This document shows, piece after piece, positions 53,588 through 62,004 of a stretch of DNA of 64,000 bases. A model generated the notes under the pieces. It searched no databases. It was not told where the DNA came from and saw only the letters and a program-made list of their open reading frames with translations. Made by a program: the position numbers and the translations under genes. Origin of the DNA: JANXSS01 sp040385645. GTDB taxonomy: Bacteria > Pseudomonadota > Gammaproteobacteria > Burkholderiales > Burkholderiaceae_D. Numbering within the stretch: the first letter of the stretch is position 1; the number at the start of each line of letters is the position of its first letter. The stretch lies in assembly GCA_040385645.1 (NCBI GenBank), contig JAZKGZ010000004.1, forward strand, positions 1 to 64,000. Reading direction: 5' to 3'.

Positions 53588-56023
53588 TTATTGCCCATAC
53601 CAATAACGGGCATGTGTCTTCCGATATTCCGTGAACGACACTGAATCACCGAATTGCAGGGTAATGGCACCCGACTCATCGCTACGCACACGACGCACAC
53701 CGAGCGCTTCGTAGCGGTCGAGCACCTGTTGTTTGGGGTGTCGATACCGATTACGGTATCCCACTTGAAAAATCGCTAGCTGCGGCTGGACCGCCTCGAG
53801 GAACTTGAGCGTGGAGGACGTGCCGCTACCGTGGTGGGGTGCAAGCAGCACGGTAGACTTCATTTTTTCAGGAATTGTATTGACGAGCTCCGCCTCCTGC
53901 GGACTTTCTATGTCGCCGGGTAGCAGAATGGCGTGTTTTCCCTGAGTAATCTTGAGCGTGCAGCTACGCGCATTGGGTTTCAGCTTTGCGCTGTCGTACC
54001 GGTTGACGTCGGGATAAAGCATTTCGAAATCGATGCCGTCCCAAGACCATTTCTGCCCTGCTTCGCAGCGCCGGTGTGCAGACGCGGCAGCGACAATCGG
54101 CAAGTCGGGCGGTAATGACGATACGACCAATCCCACCTGAATGCGCTCGAAAATAGACAGTGCCCCGCCGGAATGGTCGTTGTCGCTATGTGAAATGATT
54201 ACACCATCAAGCCGCTCGATGCCCCGGGCTTTCAAATAAGGAACCAAAACCCGGGTAGCACCGTCGGACTCAGAGGAATAGAGCGGGCCGGTGTCGTACA
54301 GCAGCCTATGGCTTGCCGTTTCGATCAAGACTGCTGTCCCCTGGCCGATATCGAATGTTGTGATCGTCATCGTGCCTGGCACCGGAAAGCTGGCGCTGTT
54401 ACATAGCAATGGCAGCCAGCCGATGATGCCCAGCCACCGCGACGGCCAGCCGCGCGGCGCAAGCAGCCACAAGGTGCCGATCAACCCGCAGAGAAACATG
54501 CTGAAATTCGGTAGCGGTGCTGTCCAAACCGCACCGGGCAAGGCGCTGAACCAGGTCAGGATCGAAGCCAGCCATTCGAATAAAGTGTGTGCAAACGCCA
54601 GGGCAACGGTCGATAGAGGCATTGGCAGCACACTTCCTGCCAATGATAGCGGCGTAACCAACAATGTGACCAACGGAATGGCGATCGCGTTGGCAATGGG
54701 GCTGACCAGCGATATCTGGCCGAACAGCAAGATCGTCAGTGGTACCAAACCGATCGTCACAACATATTGAGTATGGCTAGCGGCACGAAGCTGCTTGAGC
54801 ATTCGCATACGCCAGGGAAGTCGACCAAGCGCCCCTTCCTGTTCTTGCTCAACTTCCCGCCCTCGTCCCGTGGATGCATACAGAATGATGCCGACAGCAA
54901 AAAAAGAGAGCCAAAAACCGGGCCATAGCACTGCCCAGGGGTCGAGCACCAGCACAACCAGCGCTGCAATGCACAGCACATGAGAAATGCTGCCTATACG
55001 CCCGCACCAAAGCGCAGCTGCAACGACCCAAAGCATGTAAAGGGTTCGTTGCGCCGGAATGCCGAAGCCTGCTAGTAGCACGTACAAAAGCGCTACGACT
55101 GCGCCGGTCAATGCCGCAACTTTCTGCGCCGGTAAAAGCAAGGGACACTGCAGGCCAGTGAAAAACGAGCGTCGCCACAAAAAGTGCGCCAGACTGGCGA
55201 ACAGCCCTGCGATCATCGTTATATGCAAACCAGAAATACTGACAAGGTGGCCAATACCGGTGCGATTGAAAATCTCCCAATCGGATTGGGCGATGGCGCG
55301 CTGGTCTCCGATCACCAGCGCTACCATCGCGCCGGCAAAAGGCTTATTCGGCAATGCCGCCAGAATGCGGTCGCGCAGGACGCCGCGCATGCGCTCGACC
55401 ACCGTCCGCACCTGGGGTACGAAAGCGTCTATCCTGCGATTGACTTGCATAGCAGCCGAGGTGGTTCGTACCTGGCCCGTTGCACGCAATTTTTGCTGCA
55501 GCAGCCAGACTTCGTAATCGAATCCACCAGGGTTGGCATTGCCATGAGGCTTTTGCAGGCGCACCGCCAGTTGCCAGCGTTCGCCGGGTTCGATTGCTAT
55601 TTTCGTTTGATCGGACCCATCAAGCGTGGCGTACCAACCCAATGAAATCCGGGAAGGAATGACGGTTACCTGGCCGTCCAACTGCGCACTTTCGACTTGG
55701 AAATTAAAGCGCACGCCTTGCTCGGCTCGAGAGGGCAAACTATCGACCACACCGACGATCACGAGATCGCGTCCTTCCAACGACGAAGGCAGTGCCTGCT
55801 GCAGGTAAGCATGGGCGACGATCGCTGCCCAGACGAAACCGAAGGTCGCGCCAACGACTAATCGTGCTGCCCGTATCCACGCGTCTTTGCACAATTTACG
55901 TGCTGCTATTGGTAGCAGCAATGCACATATGACGGCAGCGCACAACCATGGATACGTGGGTAAGAAGGGTTGCACCTGTAGCAAAGCGACGCCAGCGACG
56001 AAGCCGATGATCGAGCATCGCAT
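53588..56023 (-). CDS. comEC: DNA internalization-related competence protein ComEC/Rec2
   Basis: Inner-membrane channel for single-stranded DNA in natural transformation. 811 residues: N-terminal membrane and DUF4131-like region, central competence domain with ALVIGDQRAIAQSDWEIFNR and GIGHLVSISGLHITMIAG, many helices, and a C-terminal MBL-fold domain with FDIGQGTAVLIETA and the metal motif SHSDNDHSGG. Complete and intact in sequence. Other competence genes are not in the window. Confidence 0.95.
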   Translation of the reverse strand: MRCSIIGFVAGVALLQVQPFLPTYPWLCAAVICALLLPIAARKLCKDAWIRAARLVVGATFGFVWAAIVAHAYLQQALPSSLEGRDLVIVGVVDSLPSRAEQGVRFNFQVESAQLDGQVTVIPSRISLGWYATLDGSDQTKIAIEPGERWQLAVRLQKPHGNANPGGFDYEVWLLQQKLRATGQVRTTSAAMQVNRRIDAFVPQVRTVVERMRGVLRDRILAALPNKPFAGAMVALVIGDQRAIAQSDWEIFNRTGIGHLVSISGLHITMIAGLFASLAHFLWRRSFFTGLQCPLLLPAQKVAALTGAVVALLYVLLAGFGIPAQRTLYMLWVVAAALWCGRIGSISHVLCIAALVVLVLDPWAVLWPGFWLSFFAVGIILYASTGRGREVEQEQEGALGRLPWRMRMLKQLRAASHTQYVVTIGLVPLTILLFGQISLVSPIANAIAIPLVTLLVTPLSLAGSVLPMPLSTVALAFAHTLFEWLASILTWFSALPGAVWTAPLPNFSMFLCGLIGTLWLLAPRGWPSRWLGIIGWLPLLCNSASFPVPGTMTITTFDIGQGTAVLIETASHRLLYDTGPLYSSESDGATRVLVPYLKARGIERLDGVIISHSDNDHSGGALSIFERIQVGLVVSSLPPDLPIVAAASAHRRCEAGQKWSWDGIDFEMLYPDVNRYDSAKLKPNARSCTLKITQGKHAILLPGDIESPQEAELVNTIPEKMKSTVLLAPHHGSGTSSTLKFLEAVQPQLAIFQVGYRNRYRHPKQQVLDRYEALGVRRVRSDESGAITLQFGDSVSFTEYRKTHARYWYGQ

Positions 56024-56029
56024 CAGACG

Positions 56030-56827
56030 CTAGCGAAGGTGAGCCAGGCGTGGTAACGCAGCGCAAGCATTGGCGCTGGTCGCTTGCGCTACCTCGTCGA
56101 CGGCCATGCCGCGGATCTCCGCCAAGCTGATACCGATACCGGGCAGGTATTCCGGACTATTGCGGCCAGGGTGTATCCAGCACGGCGAGATGTCCGGCGC
56201 GTCGGTTTCTAACACCAGACTAGCTAGCGGCATCTGCTGTGCGAGCCGCCTGATCTGCAAGGCACGGGCGAAGGTCATAGCACCACCGAGACCCAGTTTA
56301 AAGCCGAGATTTACAAACGCCGTTGCTTGTTGCATGCTGCCGTTGAATGCATGTGCGATGCCGCCAGCCGGTGCAATACGTCGTAGGTGTTTCAGGATAA
56401 TGTCTTGCGAGCGTCGGACATGTAGCAACACAGGCAAGTTGAAATCGCGCGCGATTTTTAACTGCTCAGTATAAAAATGTAACTGCTTCTCCCTCATCGC
56501 CGGTACGCACAACTCCGGAAGAAAGAAATCCAGCCCGATCTCGCCTATCGCGACGAAACGTGGGTCTCGCAGCGCCGACGGTACGGCTTCACGTAACGCT
56601 TCCAACGCAGTTGAATTGGTATGTGGCACATAGAGTGGATGAATGCCCAAGGCATATGCGCAGTTTGGCTGATTGCCGGCCAATTGCCGAACCACTTCGA
56701 AGTTTTCTGGTGCGACAGCGGGAATGACAATCCAGGAGACGCCTTGCTGCAAAGCGCGTATCGCGACCTCGGCACTTTCGGTACCGAATTCGCCTGCATC
56801 GAGATGGCAATGCGTATCGATCCACAT
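56030..56827 (-). CDS. TatD family hydrolase (metal-dependent DNase)
   Basis: 265-residue TIM-barrel metal hydrolase. The ligands are in the opening DTHCHLDAGEF, GEIGLDFF, LLHVRRSQD, GIAHAFNGS and ETDAPDISP. Belongs to the TatD/YcfH group of 3'-5' exonucleases or metal-dependent hydrolases. It lies 6 nt before comEC and 38 nt after lolD. Confidence 0.94.
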   Translation of the reverse strand: MWIDTHCHLDAGEFGTESAEVAIRALQQGVSWIVIPAVAPENFEVVRQLAGNQPNCAYALGIHPLYVPHTNSTALEALREAVPSALRDPRFVAIGEIGLDFFLPELCVPAMREKQLHFYTEQLKIARDFNLPVLLHVRRSQDIILKHLRRIAPAGGIAHAFNGSMQQATAFVNLGFKLGLGGAMTFARALQIRRLAQQMPLASLVLETDAPDISPCWIHPGRNSPEYLPGIGISLAEIRGMAVDEVAQATSANACAALPRLAHLR

Positions 56828-56865
56828 AGGAGAATGCTTTGAAGATTACTTTACACGGCGCTATT

Positions 56866-57627
56866 TCAACCGACCGGCACCACGATCTCGTGATAAGGCA
56901 ACAGGCCGTTTTCGGACAAACGTAAAATACGATCGCAATGGCGCGCAAGTTCGACGTCGTGGGTAACGATCACGAAAGCAGTGCCGAGCGTGCGCGACAA
57001 TTCCAGCATCAGGTCGAAAGTATTATGGGCCGTACCGCGATCGAGGTTGCCGGTCGGCTCATCAGCCAATACACAGGCAGGCTGCGTAACCAACGCACGC
57101 GCCAGGGCTACGCGTTGTCGCTCGCCGCCCGATAGCTCGCCAGGCGTGTGCGTGAGGCGTTTGGCAAGGCCGACCCTCGAAAGAATTTCCGCTGCTGCTG
57201 CCTGTGCTTCGGCACGCTTCACGCGCCGGATCATCAGCGGCATGGCAACATTGTCGAGCGCAGAAAATTCCGGCAACAAGTGATGGAACTGGTAGACGAA
57301 GCCGAGCGACGCATTGCGCAAATGTCCGCGCGCTTTTTCCGGCAAGGTAGCGAAATCCTGCCCTAATAAACTGACTTGCCCCGCAGTGGGTGTGTCCAGG
57401 CCGCCCAGCAAATGCAGCAAGGTAGATTTACCCGATCCCGACGCGCCGACAATGGCCACGCGTTCGCCAGCAACGACATTAAAATCGACACCACTCAACA
57501 CATTAACCGAGTATTTCCCTTGAGTGAACGTTTTTGCAAGACCGCTGCAGGACAGAACAGTCGCTATACCAACACTTGCTGGCGCGTTTAAAATTTCATC
57601 TGTAAGTTCACTCGGAATTTCACTCAT
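56866..57627 (-). CDS. lolD: Lipoprotein-releasing system ATP-binding protein LolD
   Basis: ABC ATPase that powers release of lipoproteins from the inner membrane to LolA. 253 residues: Walker A GASGSGKST (61-69), signature LSGGERQRVALARAL, Walker B CVLADEPTGNLD. The first 28 residues (SEIPSELTDEILNAPASVGI) precede the domain as an N-terminal extension. It overlaps lolC by 8 bases. Confidence 0.96.
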   Translation of the reverse strand: MSEIPSELTDEILNAPASVGIATVLSCSGLAKTFTQGKYSVNVLSGVDFNVVAGERVAIVGASGSGKSTLLHLLGGLDTPTAGQVSLLGQDFATLPEKARGHLRNASLGFVYQFHHLLPEFSALDNVAMPLMIRRVKRAEAQAAAAEILSRVGLAKRLTHTPGELSGGERQRVALARALVTQPACVLADEPTGNLDRGTAHNTFDLMLELSRTLGTAFVIVTHDVELARHCDRILRLSENGLLPYHEIVVPVG

Positions 57628-58876
57628 AACGCAACGCCTCTGCAGGCTTTACCCGCGCTGCCCACCAGCTCGGATACAGGGTGGCGAAAAATGCCAGCAC
57701 CACCGCCACGGCGCCGATGGTCCAGACATCGGGCCACCGTAGATCGGAAGGCAACGCACTGATTAAGTAGATATCGCGTGGCAGGAATTGCACACCGAGT
57801 ACGCTCTCGATTGCCGGCACCAGCACATCGACGTTCAAAGCCACTGTCACGCCCAGTGTCACGCCGATTGCCGTGCCGAGCAGCCCTACCAATGCACCCT
57901 GAATCATAAAAATTTTCATGATCGAGCCCGGCGAAGCTCCAAGGGTACGCAAAATAGCGATATCGGCTTGCTTGTCGGTTACCGTCATTACCAATGTCGA
58001 TACCAGGTTGAATGCCGCAACGGCAATGATCAACGTCAGGATGATGAACATCATGCGCTTTTCCGTCTGCACGGCTGCAAACCAGTTGCGGTTCTGCTTG
58101 GACCAGTCGCGCACCAGCACGTCGCCGGTCAGAATGCGCGAAAGATCGAGCGCCACTTCTGGTGCGCGCTGCATATCGGCAATCTTGATCCGCAAACCCG
58201 AAGGCGCGCTCAGCTTGAACATCGTCTGCGCATCCTGTAGATGAATGAACGCCAAAGTAGAATCGTACTCATAATGGCCGGCCTCGAAAATGCCGACGAT
58301 GTTGAACTGCTTTAGTCGTGGAATGACCCCCGCAGGCGTGACCTGCCCCTGTGGCGCGATCATCGTCACTTTCTGGCCTAGACCGACTTGTAGCCCGCGC
58401 GCCAGTTCGCCTCCTAAAACGATATTGAATTCACCGGCCCGTAGATCGGAAAAACTGCCCTGTCGCACCTGAGAAGCGACATCCGACACATTCGGCTCTT
58501 GCTCCGGCAATACACCGCGCACGATCACGCCCCGAACGGTATCGTCGCGGGTCATCATCGCCTGCGCTGCCACATAAGGCGCGCTGCCCTGTACATCTTT
58601 GTCGAGTGCCGCTTCGCGAGCCGTCAACTGCCAGTTTGGCAGCGCACCGCCGGCATCGAATACCTCGATATGCGACAACACCGACAACATCCGGTCGCGC
58701 ACTTCTTTCTGAAAACCGTTCATGACGGACAGCACCACGATCAGCGCTGCTACGCCCAGGGCGATGCCGGCCATCGAAATCAGCGAAATGAAGGAAATGA
58801 AGCTGTTGCGTCCGCTGCGCTTACCAGCGCGGGTGTAACGCACGCCAACGAGCCATTCGAACGGAATGTTTTTCAT
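57620..58876 (-). CDS. lolC: Lipoprotein-releasing system permease LolC
   Basis: Membrane component of the Lol exporter, 418 residues from the ATG 58876. FtsX/MacB layout: helix after the GVRYTRAGKRSGRNSFISFI motif, a large periplasmic domain (about 50-260), and three C-terminal helices with ILTLIIAVAAFNLVSTLVM and TDKQADIAILRTLGASPGSI. A single LolC/E-type permease, as in many betaproteobacteria, would pair as a homodimer with LolD. A TTG at 58885 is a possible earlier start. Confidence 0.94.
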   Translation of the reverse strand: MKNIPFEWLVGVRYTRAGKRSGRNSFISFISLISMAGIALGVAALIVVLSVMNGFQKEVRDRMLSVLSHIEVFDAGGALPNWQLTAREAALDKDVQGSAPYVAAQAMMTRDDTVRGVIVRGVLPEQEPNVSDVASQVRQGSFSDLRAGEFNIVLGGELARGLQVGLGQKVTMIAPQGQVTPAGVIPRLKQFNIVGIFEAGHYEYDSTLAFIHLQDAQTMFKLSAPSGLRIKIADMQRAPEVALDLSRILTGDVLVRDWSKQNRNWFAAVQTEKRMMFIILTLIIAVAAFNLVSTLVMTVTDKQADIAILRTLGASPGSIMKIFMIQGALVGLLGTAIGVTLGVTVALNVDVLVPAIESVLGVQFLPRDIYLISALPSDLRWPDVWTIGAVAVVLAFFATLYPSWWAARVKPAEALRYE

Positions 58877-58924
58877 CGGAGTCAATAGAAATTTTCAGAG
58901 TGCATCTTGCCATAGAATGCAGGC

Positions 58925-60070
58925 ATGAGCGAAATCGAACTGGTCGTACCGTTTTGCCTGCCGCCCGTGGAGTTGGCAGCGGATCTGTTGCGTGGCCTGG
59001 AGTTGCCGGCACTGGCATCGCTCCTCTCCCGGAGCAAAGATGTGCATTTGGAGAATACGTCGAAGCAATTCAACAATACACACGAGTCAGACGTCTATGC
59101 CCGCTCTCTGCCGCACGAGCAATGGCTGGCGCGTAGATTTGGGATGGATGCCGATATGGCTGCCGGTGGCAGTGCACCGGTTGCGACGCTCCTGCTGAAA
59201 TTGCTAATGGAGCCGAAAAATGTGGCAGGGTTGCAGGATGTCGGCCATTGGTTCATCGTGCAGCCAGTGCATTTGCACATTGCCCGGGATCACTTGGTAT
59301 TAACCGACACACGCCAGCTGGCTTTGCCGGAGGCAGATTCGCGAATATTGTTTGAAAGTGCCGCCACTTGCTTTACAGACGCTGGTATGACCCTGCACTA
59401 CGGCGGGCCGGACTACTGGTTCGTCCGTGCCGACCAACATCGAGATTTGCGCACCGCCACACCGGACGCGGCCTGCGGCCGCAACATCGATATCTGGATG
59501 CCGCAGGGCGATTCTGCGCGCAGTTGGCGCAAGCTGCAAAATGAAATCCAGATGGACTGGCATACACACGCCGTCAACGAAAGCCGCAGTGCTGCCGGCT
59601 TGGTGCCGATAAATTCCGTATGGTTGTGGGGCGGATGTTCGTTACGCGCTACATCGGACGGTGCAGAGAGCACGGACAGCATAAGTAGCACAAACAGCAC
59701 AAGCAGCGCGCAGCCGGTAGCAATATTCAATTTCACTGGCTGGCTGGAAGCCTTTGCCACGCTTGCCTCATCGAGTCAGCCGAACGTCGATGCCGCCACG
59801 GTAATTAACCATACAGCCCCGCATCGTCTGGTTTGGCTCGATGCGCTGGCCGGCCCGGCCTTGGCAGGCGATTGGGCCGAGTGGCGATCGAGGCTGCAGG
59901 CGATCGAAGCGCAATGGTTCGTACCGATGAGGCAAGCATTGACCGATAACAAAGCGAAACAAATTTCGTTGATCTTGACGAAGAGCGATGATCTGCGCTG
60001 CTATACCGCGAGCCGGGCATCCCTCAAAAAATTCTGGGTCAAGCCGACTTTGGCACGGTTATCGTCGTGA
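58925..60070 (+). CDS. Conserved protein of unknown function (upstream of recJ)
   Basis: 381 residues with no firmly recognised domain; similar proteins beside recJ in betaproteobacteria are often annotated as RpfE-type regulators or phosphoglycerate-mutase-like, which I recall but cannot verify. Visible features: LVVPFCLPPVELAADLLRGL, HWFIVQPVHLHIARDHLVL, MTLHYGGPDYWFVRADQH and GLVPINSVWLWGGC. A Ser/Thr-rich insert (TSDGAESTDSISSTNSTSSA) breaks the chain around residues 240-262. No transmembrane segment. The stop overlaps the recJ GTG (GTGA), so it is co-translated with recJ. Confidence 0.75.
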   Translation: MSEIELVVPFCLPPVELAADLLRGLELPALASLLSRSKDVHLENTSKQFNNTHESDVYARSLPHEQWLARRFGMDADMAAGGSAPVATLLLKLLMEPKNVAGLQDVGHWFIVQPVHLHIARDHLVLTDTRQLALPEADSRILFESAATCFTDAGMTLHYGGPDYWFVRADQHRDLRTATPDAACGRNIDIWMPQGDSARSWRKLQNEIQMDWHTHAVNESRSAAGLVPINSVWLWGGCSLRATSDGAESTDSISSTNSTSSAQPVAIFNFTGWLEAFATLASSSQPNVDAATVINHTAPHRLVWLDALAGPALAGDWAEWRSRLQAIEAQWFVPMRQALTDNKAKQISLILTKSDDLRCYTASRASLKKFWVKPTLARLSS

Positions 60071-61761
60071 CCCGAATCGCCACGCGCAGATATACCTTTC
60101 GCGATGCCGAACGGCTGCGCCAGAACGGTGTGCATCCGGTATTAGCGCGCCTCTATGCCGCTCGGGGCTTGGTCGACATACATGAACTCGGTAGCGATTT
60201 AAACGGATTGATCGCGCCTGCCGGCCTTTTGCACATCGACCGGGCAGCGGTATTTCTGGCTGATGCCATTGCACAAAAAAAGCGGTTGGTCATCGTCGCC
60301 GACTACGATTGCGATGGTGCCACGGCCTGTGCCGTCGGCTTGCGTGGCCTGCGCGCTCTGGGTGCGAACGTCGACTTCATCGTGCCGAATCGCTTCGAAT
60401 ACGGTTACGGCCTGACACCGGAAATCGTCGCGCTGGCGGTTCGGGAGAAAAATCCGGATGTCATCGTCACGGTCGATAACGGCATCGCCAGCATCGAAGG
60501 CGTGGCTGAAGCAAACCGGCGCGGCATCAAAGTCGTCGTCACGGATCATCATTTACCGGCCGACACGCTGCCGGCGGCGGCAGTGATCGTCAACCCCAAT
60601 CAGCCGGGCTGTAGTTTTCCGAGTAAAAATCTGGCAGGCGTCGGTGTGATTTTTTATGTGCTGCTGGCATTGCGTGCCGAAATGCGGCGGCGTGGCATCT
60701 TCGATGCCGCCAATCAGCCCAAGCTCGATTCACTGCTCGATCTGGTGGCATTGGGCACGGTTGCAGATGTCGTCAGGCTCGACGCCAATAACCGAATTTT
60801 GGTCGCGCAAGGGCTAAAGCGCATTCGTGCCGGCCGCATGCATGTCGGCCTCGCATCATTGTTTCGTGCAGCAGGGCGGGAACCGCGCACCGCTTCGCCT
60901 TTCGATCTGGGTTTTGCGCTAGGACCGCGGCTCAATGCAGCTGGCCGGCTGGCCAATATGGCACTCGGCATCGAATGCCTGACTACCGACGACGAAGGAC
61001 GCGCCTGGGCCATCGCGCAAGAGCTCGACGGTATTAACCGTGAACGTCGGGAGATCGAAGCCGGCATGCAAGAAAACGCCCTAACACTGCTCGACACGTT
61101 CAATCCTGCAGATAGCGCAACCATTACCGTATTCGATCCAGGCTGGCATCAAGGCGTGATTGGCATTGTTGCCTCGCGTTTGAAAGACAAGTTTTACCGG
61201 CCCACCATTACCTTTGCACCCGGACTGGAGGGCTGGATCAAGGGCTCCGGCCGTTCGATCGAAGGCTTTCATCTGCGCGACGCGATCGATCTGGTATCCA
61301 AACACGCACCTTCTTTGATCGACAAGTTTGGTGGTCATGCCATGGCTGCCGGCCTGACGCTTCGAGCGGAAGCATTTGAAGCGTTCGCGGCAGCCTTCGA
61401 ACAAGTCGGGCAGGAATGGCTTACAAAAAGCCAATTGGAGCGTGTGGTGGAAACGGACGGCTCCCTCGAGCATGCTTACTTTACGGCAGATTTTATCGAG
61501 GTGATGGCAACGCAAGTCTGGGGCCACGGCTTTGCGCCACCTGTTTTTTGCGATGAATTTCGAGTGCTGAATCAGCGTATCGTGAAGGAGCGCCACCTCA
61601 AATTGCAGCTAGAGCGCGACGGCCATCGCTTCGATGCGATCTGGTTCGGTCATGCCAAGGCTCTCGGGGCAATTGCCATAATTGCTTATCGATTAGACAC
61701 TAGCATTTATCGTGGTGTGACGCGCCTACAACTACTTGTCGAACACGCCGAATCCCCATAA
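60067..61761 (+). CDS. recJ: Single-stranded-DNA-specific exonuclease RecJ
   Basis: 5'-3' exonuclease in recombination and mismatch repair. 564 residues, GTG start in a GTGA overlap with the previous gene. The DHH core is complete: DYDCDG (79-84), VDNG (about 136-139) and TDHH (159-162). LGPRLNAAGRLANM follows, then a DHHA1 region with FGGHAMAAGLTL and an OB-like C-terminal domain. No close alternatives. Confidence 0.97.
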   Translation: MTRIATRRYTFRDAERLRQNGVHPVLARLYAARGLVDIHELGSDLNGLIAPAGLLHIDRAAVFLADAIAQKKRLVIVADYDCDGATACAVGLRGLRALGANVDFIVPNRFEYGYGLTPEIVALAVREKNPDVIVTVDNGIASIEGVAEANRRGIKVVVTDHHLPADTLPAAAVIVNPNQPGCSFPSKNLAGVGVIFYVLLALRAEMRRRGIFDAANQPKLDSLLDLVALGTVADVVRLDANNRILVAQGLKRIRAGRMHVGLASLFRAAGREPRTASPFDLGFALGPRLNAAGRLANMALGIECLTTDDEGRAWAIAQELDGINRERREIEAGMQENALTLLDTFNPADSATITVFDPGWHQGVIGIVASRLKDKFYRPTITFAPGLEGWIKGSGRSIEGFHLRDAIDLVSKHAPSLIDKFGGHAMAAGLTLRAEAFEAFAAAFEQVGQEWLTKSQLERVVETDGSLEHAYFTADFIEVMATQVWGHGFAPPVFCDEFRVLNQRIVKERHLKLQLERDGHRFDAIWFGHAKALGAIAIIAYRLDTSIYRGVTRLQLLVEHAESP

Positions 61762-62004
61762 AGGGGCACATTTGCGCGTCACAGCCGTTGACCGTTGGAC
61801 GTAACCGGCGGTTATCAGGCTGATTGCGTAAGCCATTAGGCTTGTAAGTTTTTGTCACTGTTTCCTGCGTTCACCACCCCTCAACTGCGCGTGCACCGGC
61901 ATGGTGCAAAAAATATTCATACATTAATATTTCCAAATTACATTATTTTCTCGTCAAAACTTTCATATCATGTTGCTGACACCTGATTAATTTCGCCCGT
62001 TAAC
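61762..62004. other. AT-rich intergenic region upstream of the sensor gene
   Basis: Between recJ and the sensor gene. AAATATT (61911-61917) and AATATTT (61926-61932) form an inverted repeat with an 8-bp spacer in an AT-rich stretch. TATCAT (61966-61971) could be a -10 box, but no convincing -35 is present. A weak stem AAGCC/GGCTT (61830-61843) is followed by GTAAGTTTTTG and might terminate recJ. TAACCGGCGGTTA (61802-61814) is a near-palindrome. Confidence 0.4.

Noticed and set aside
61754..61766. CCCC-ATAAA-GGGG stem at the recJ stop as a terminator.
   Set aside because: Four base pairs, overlaps the stop codon, and is followed by CACATTTG rather than a T-run.
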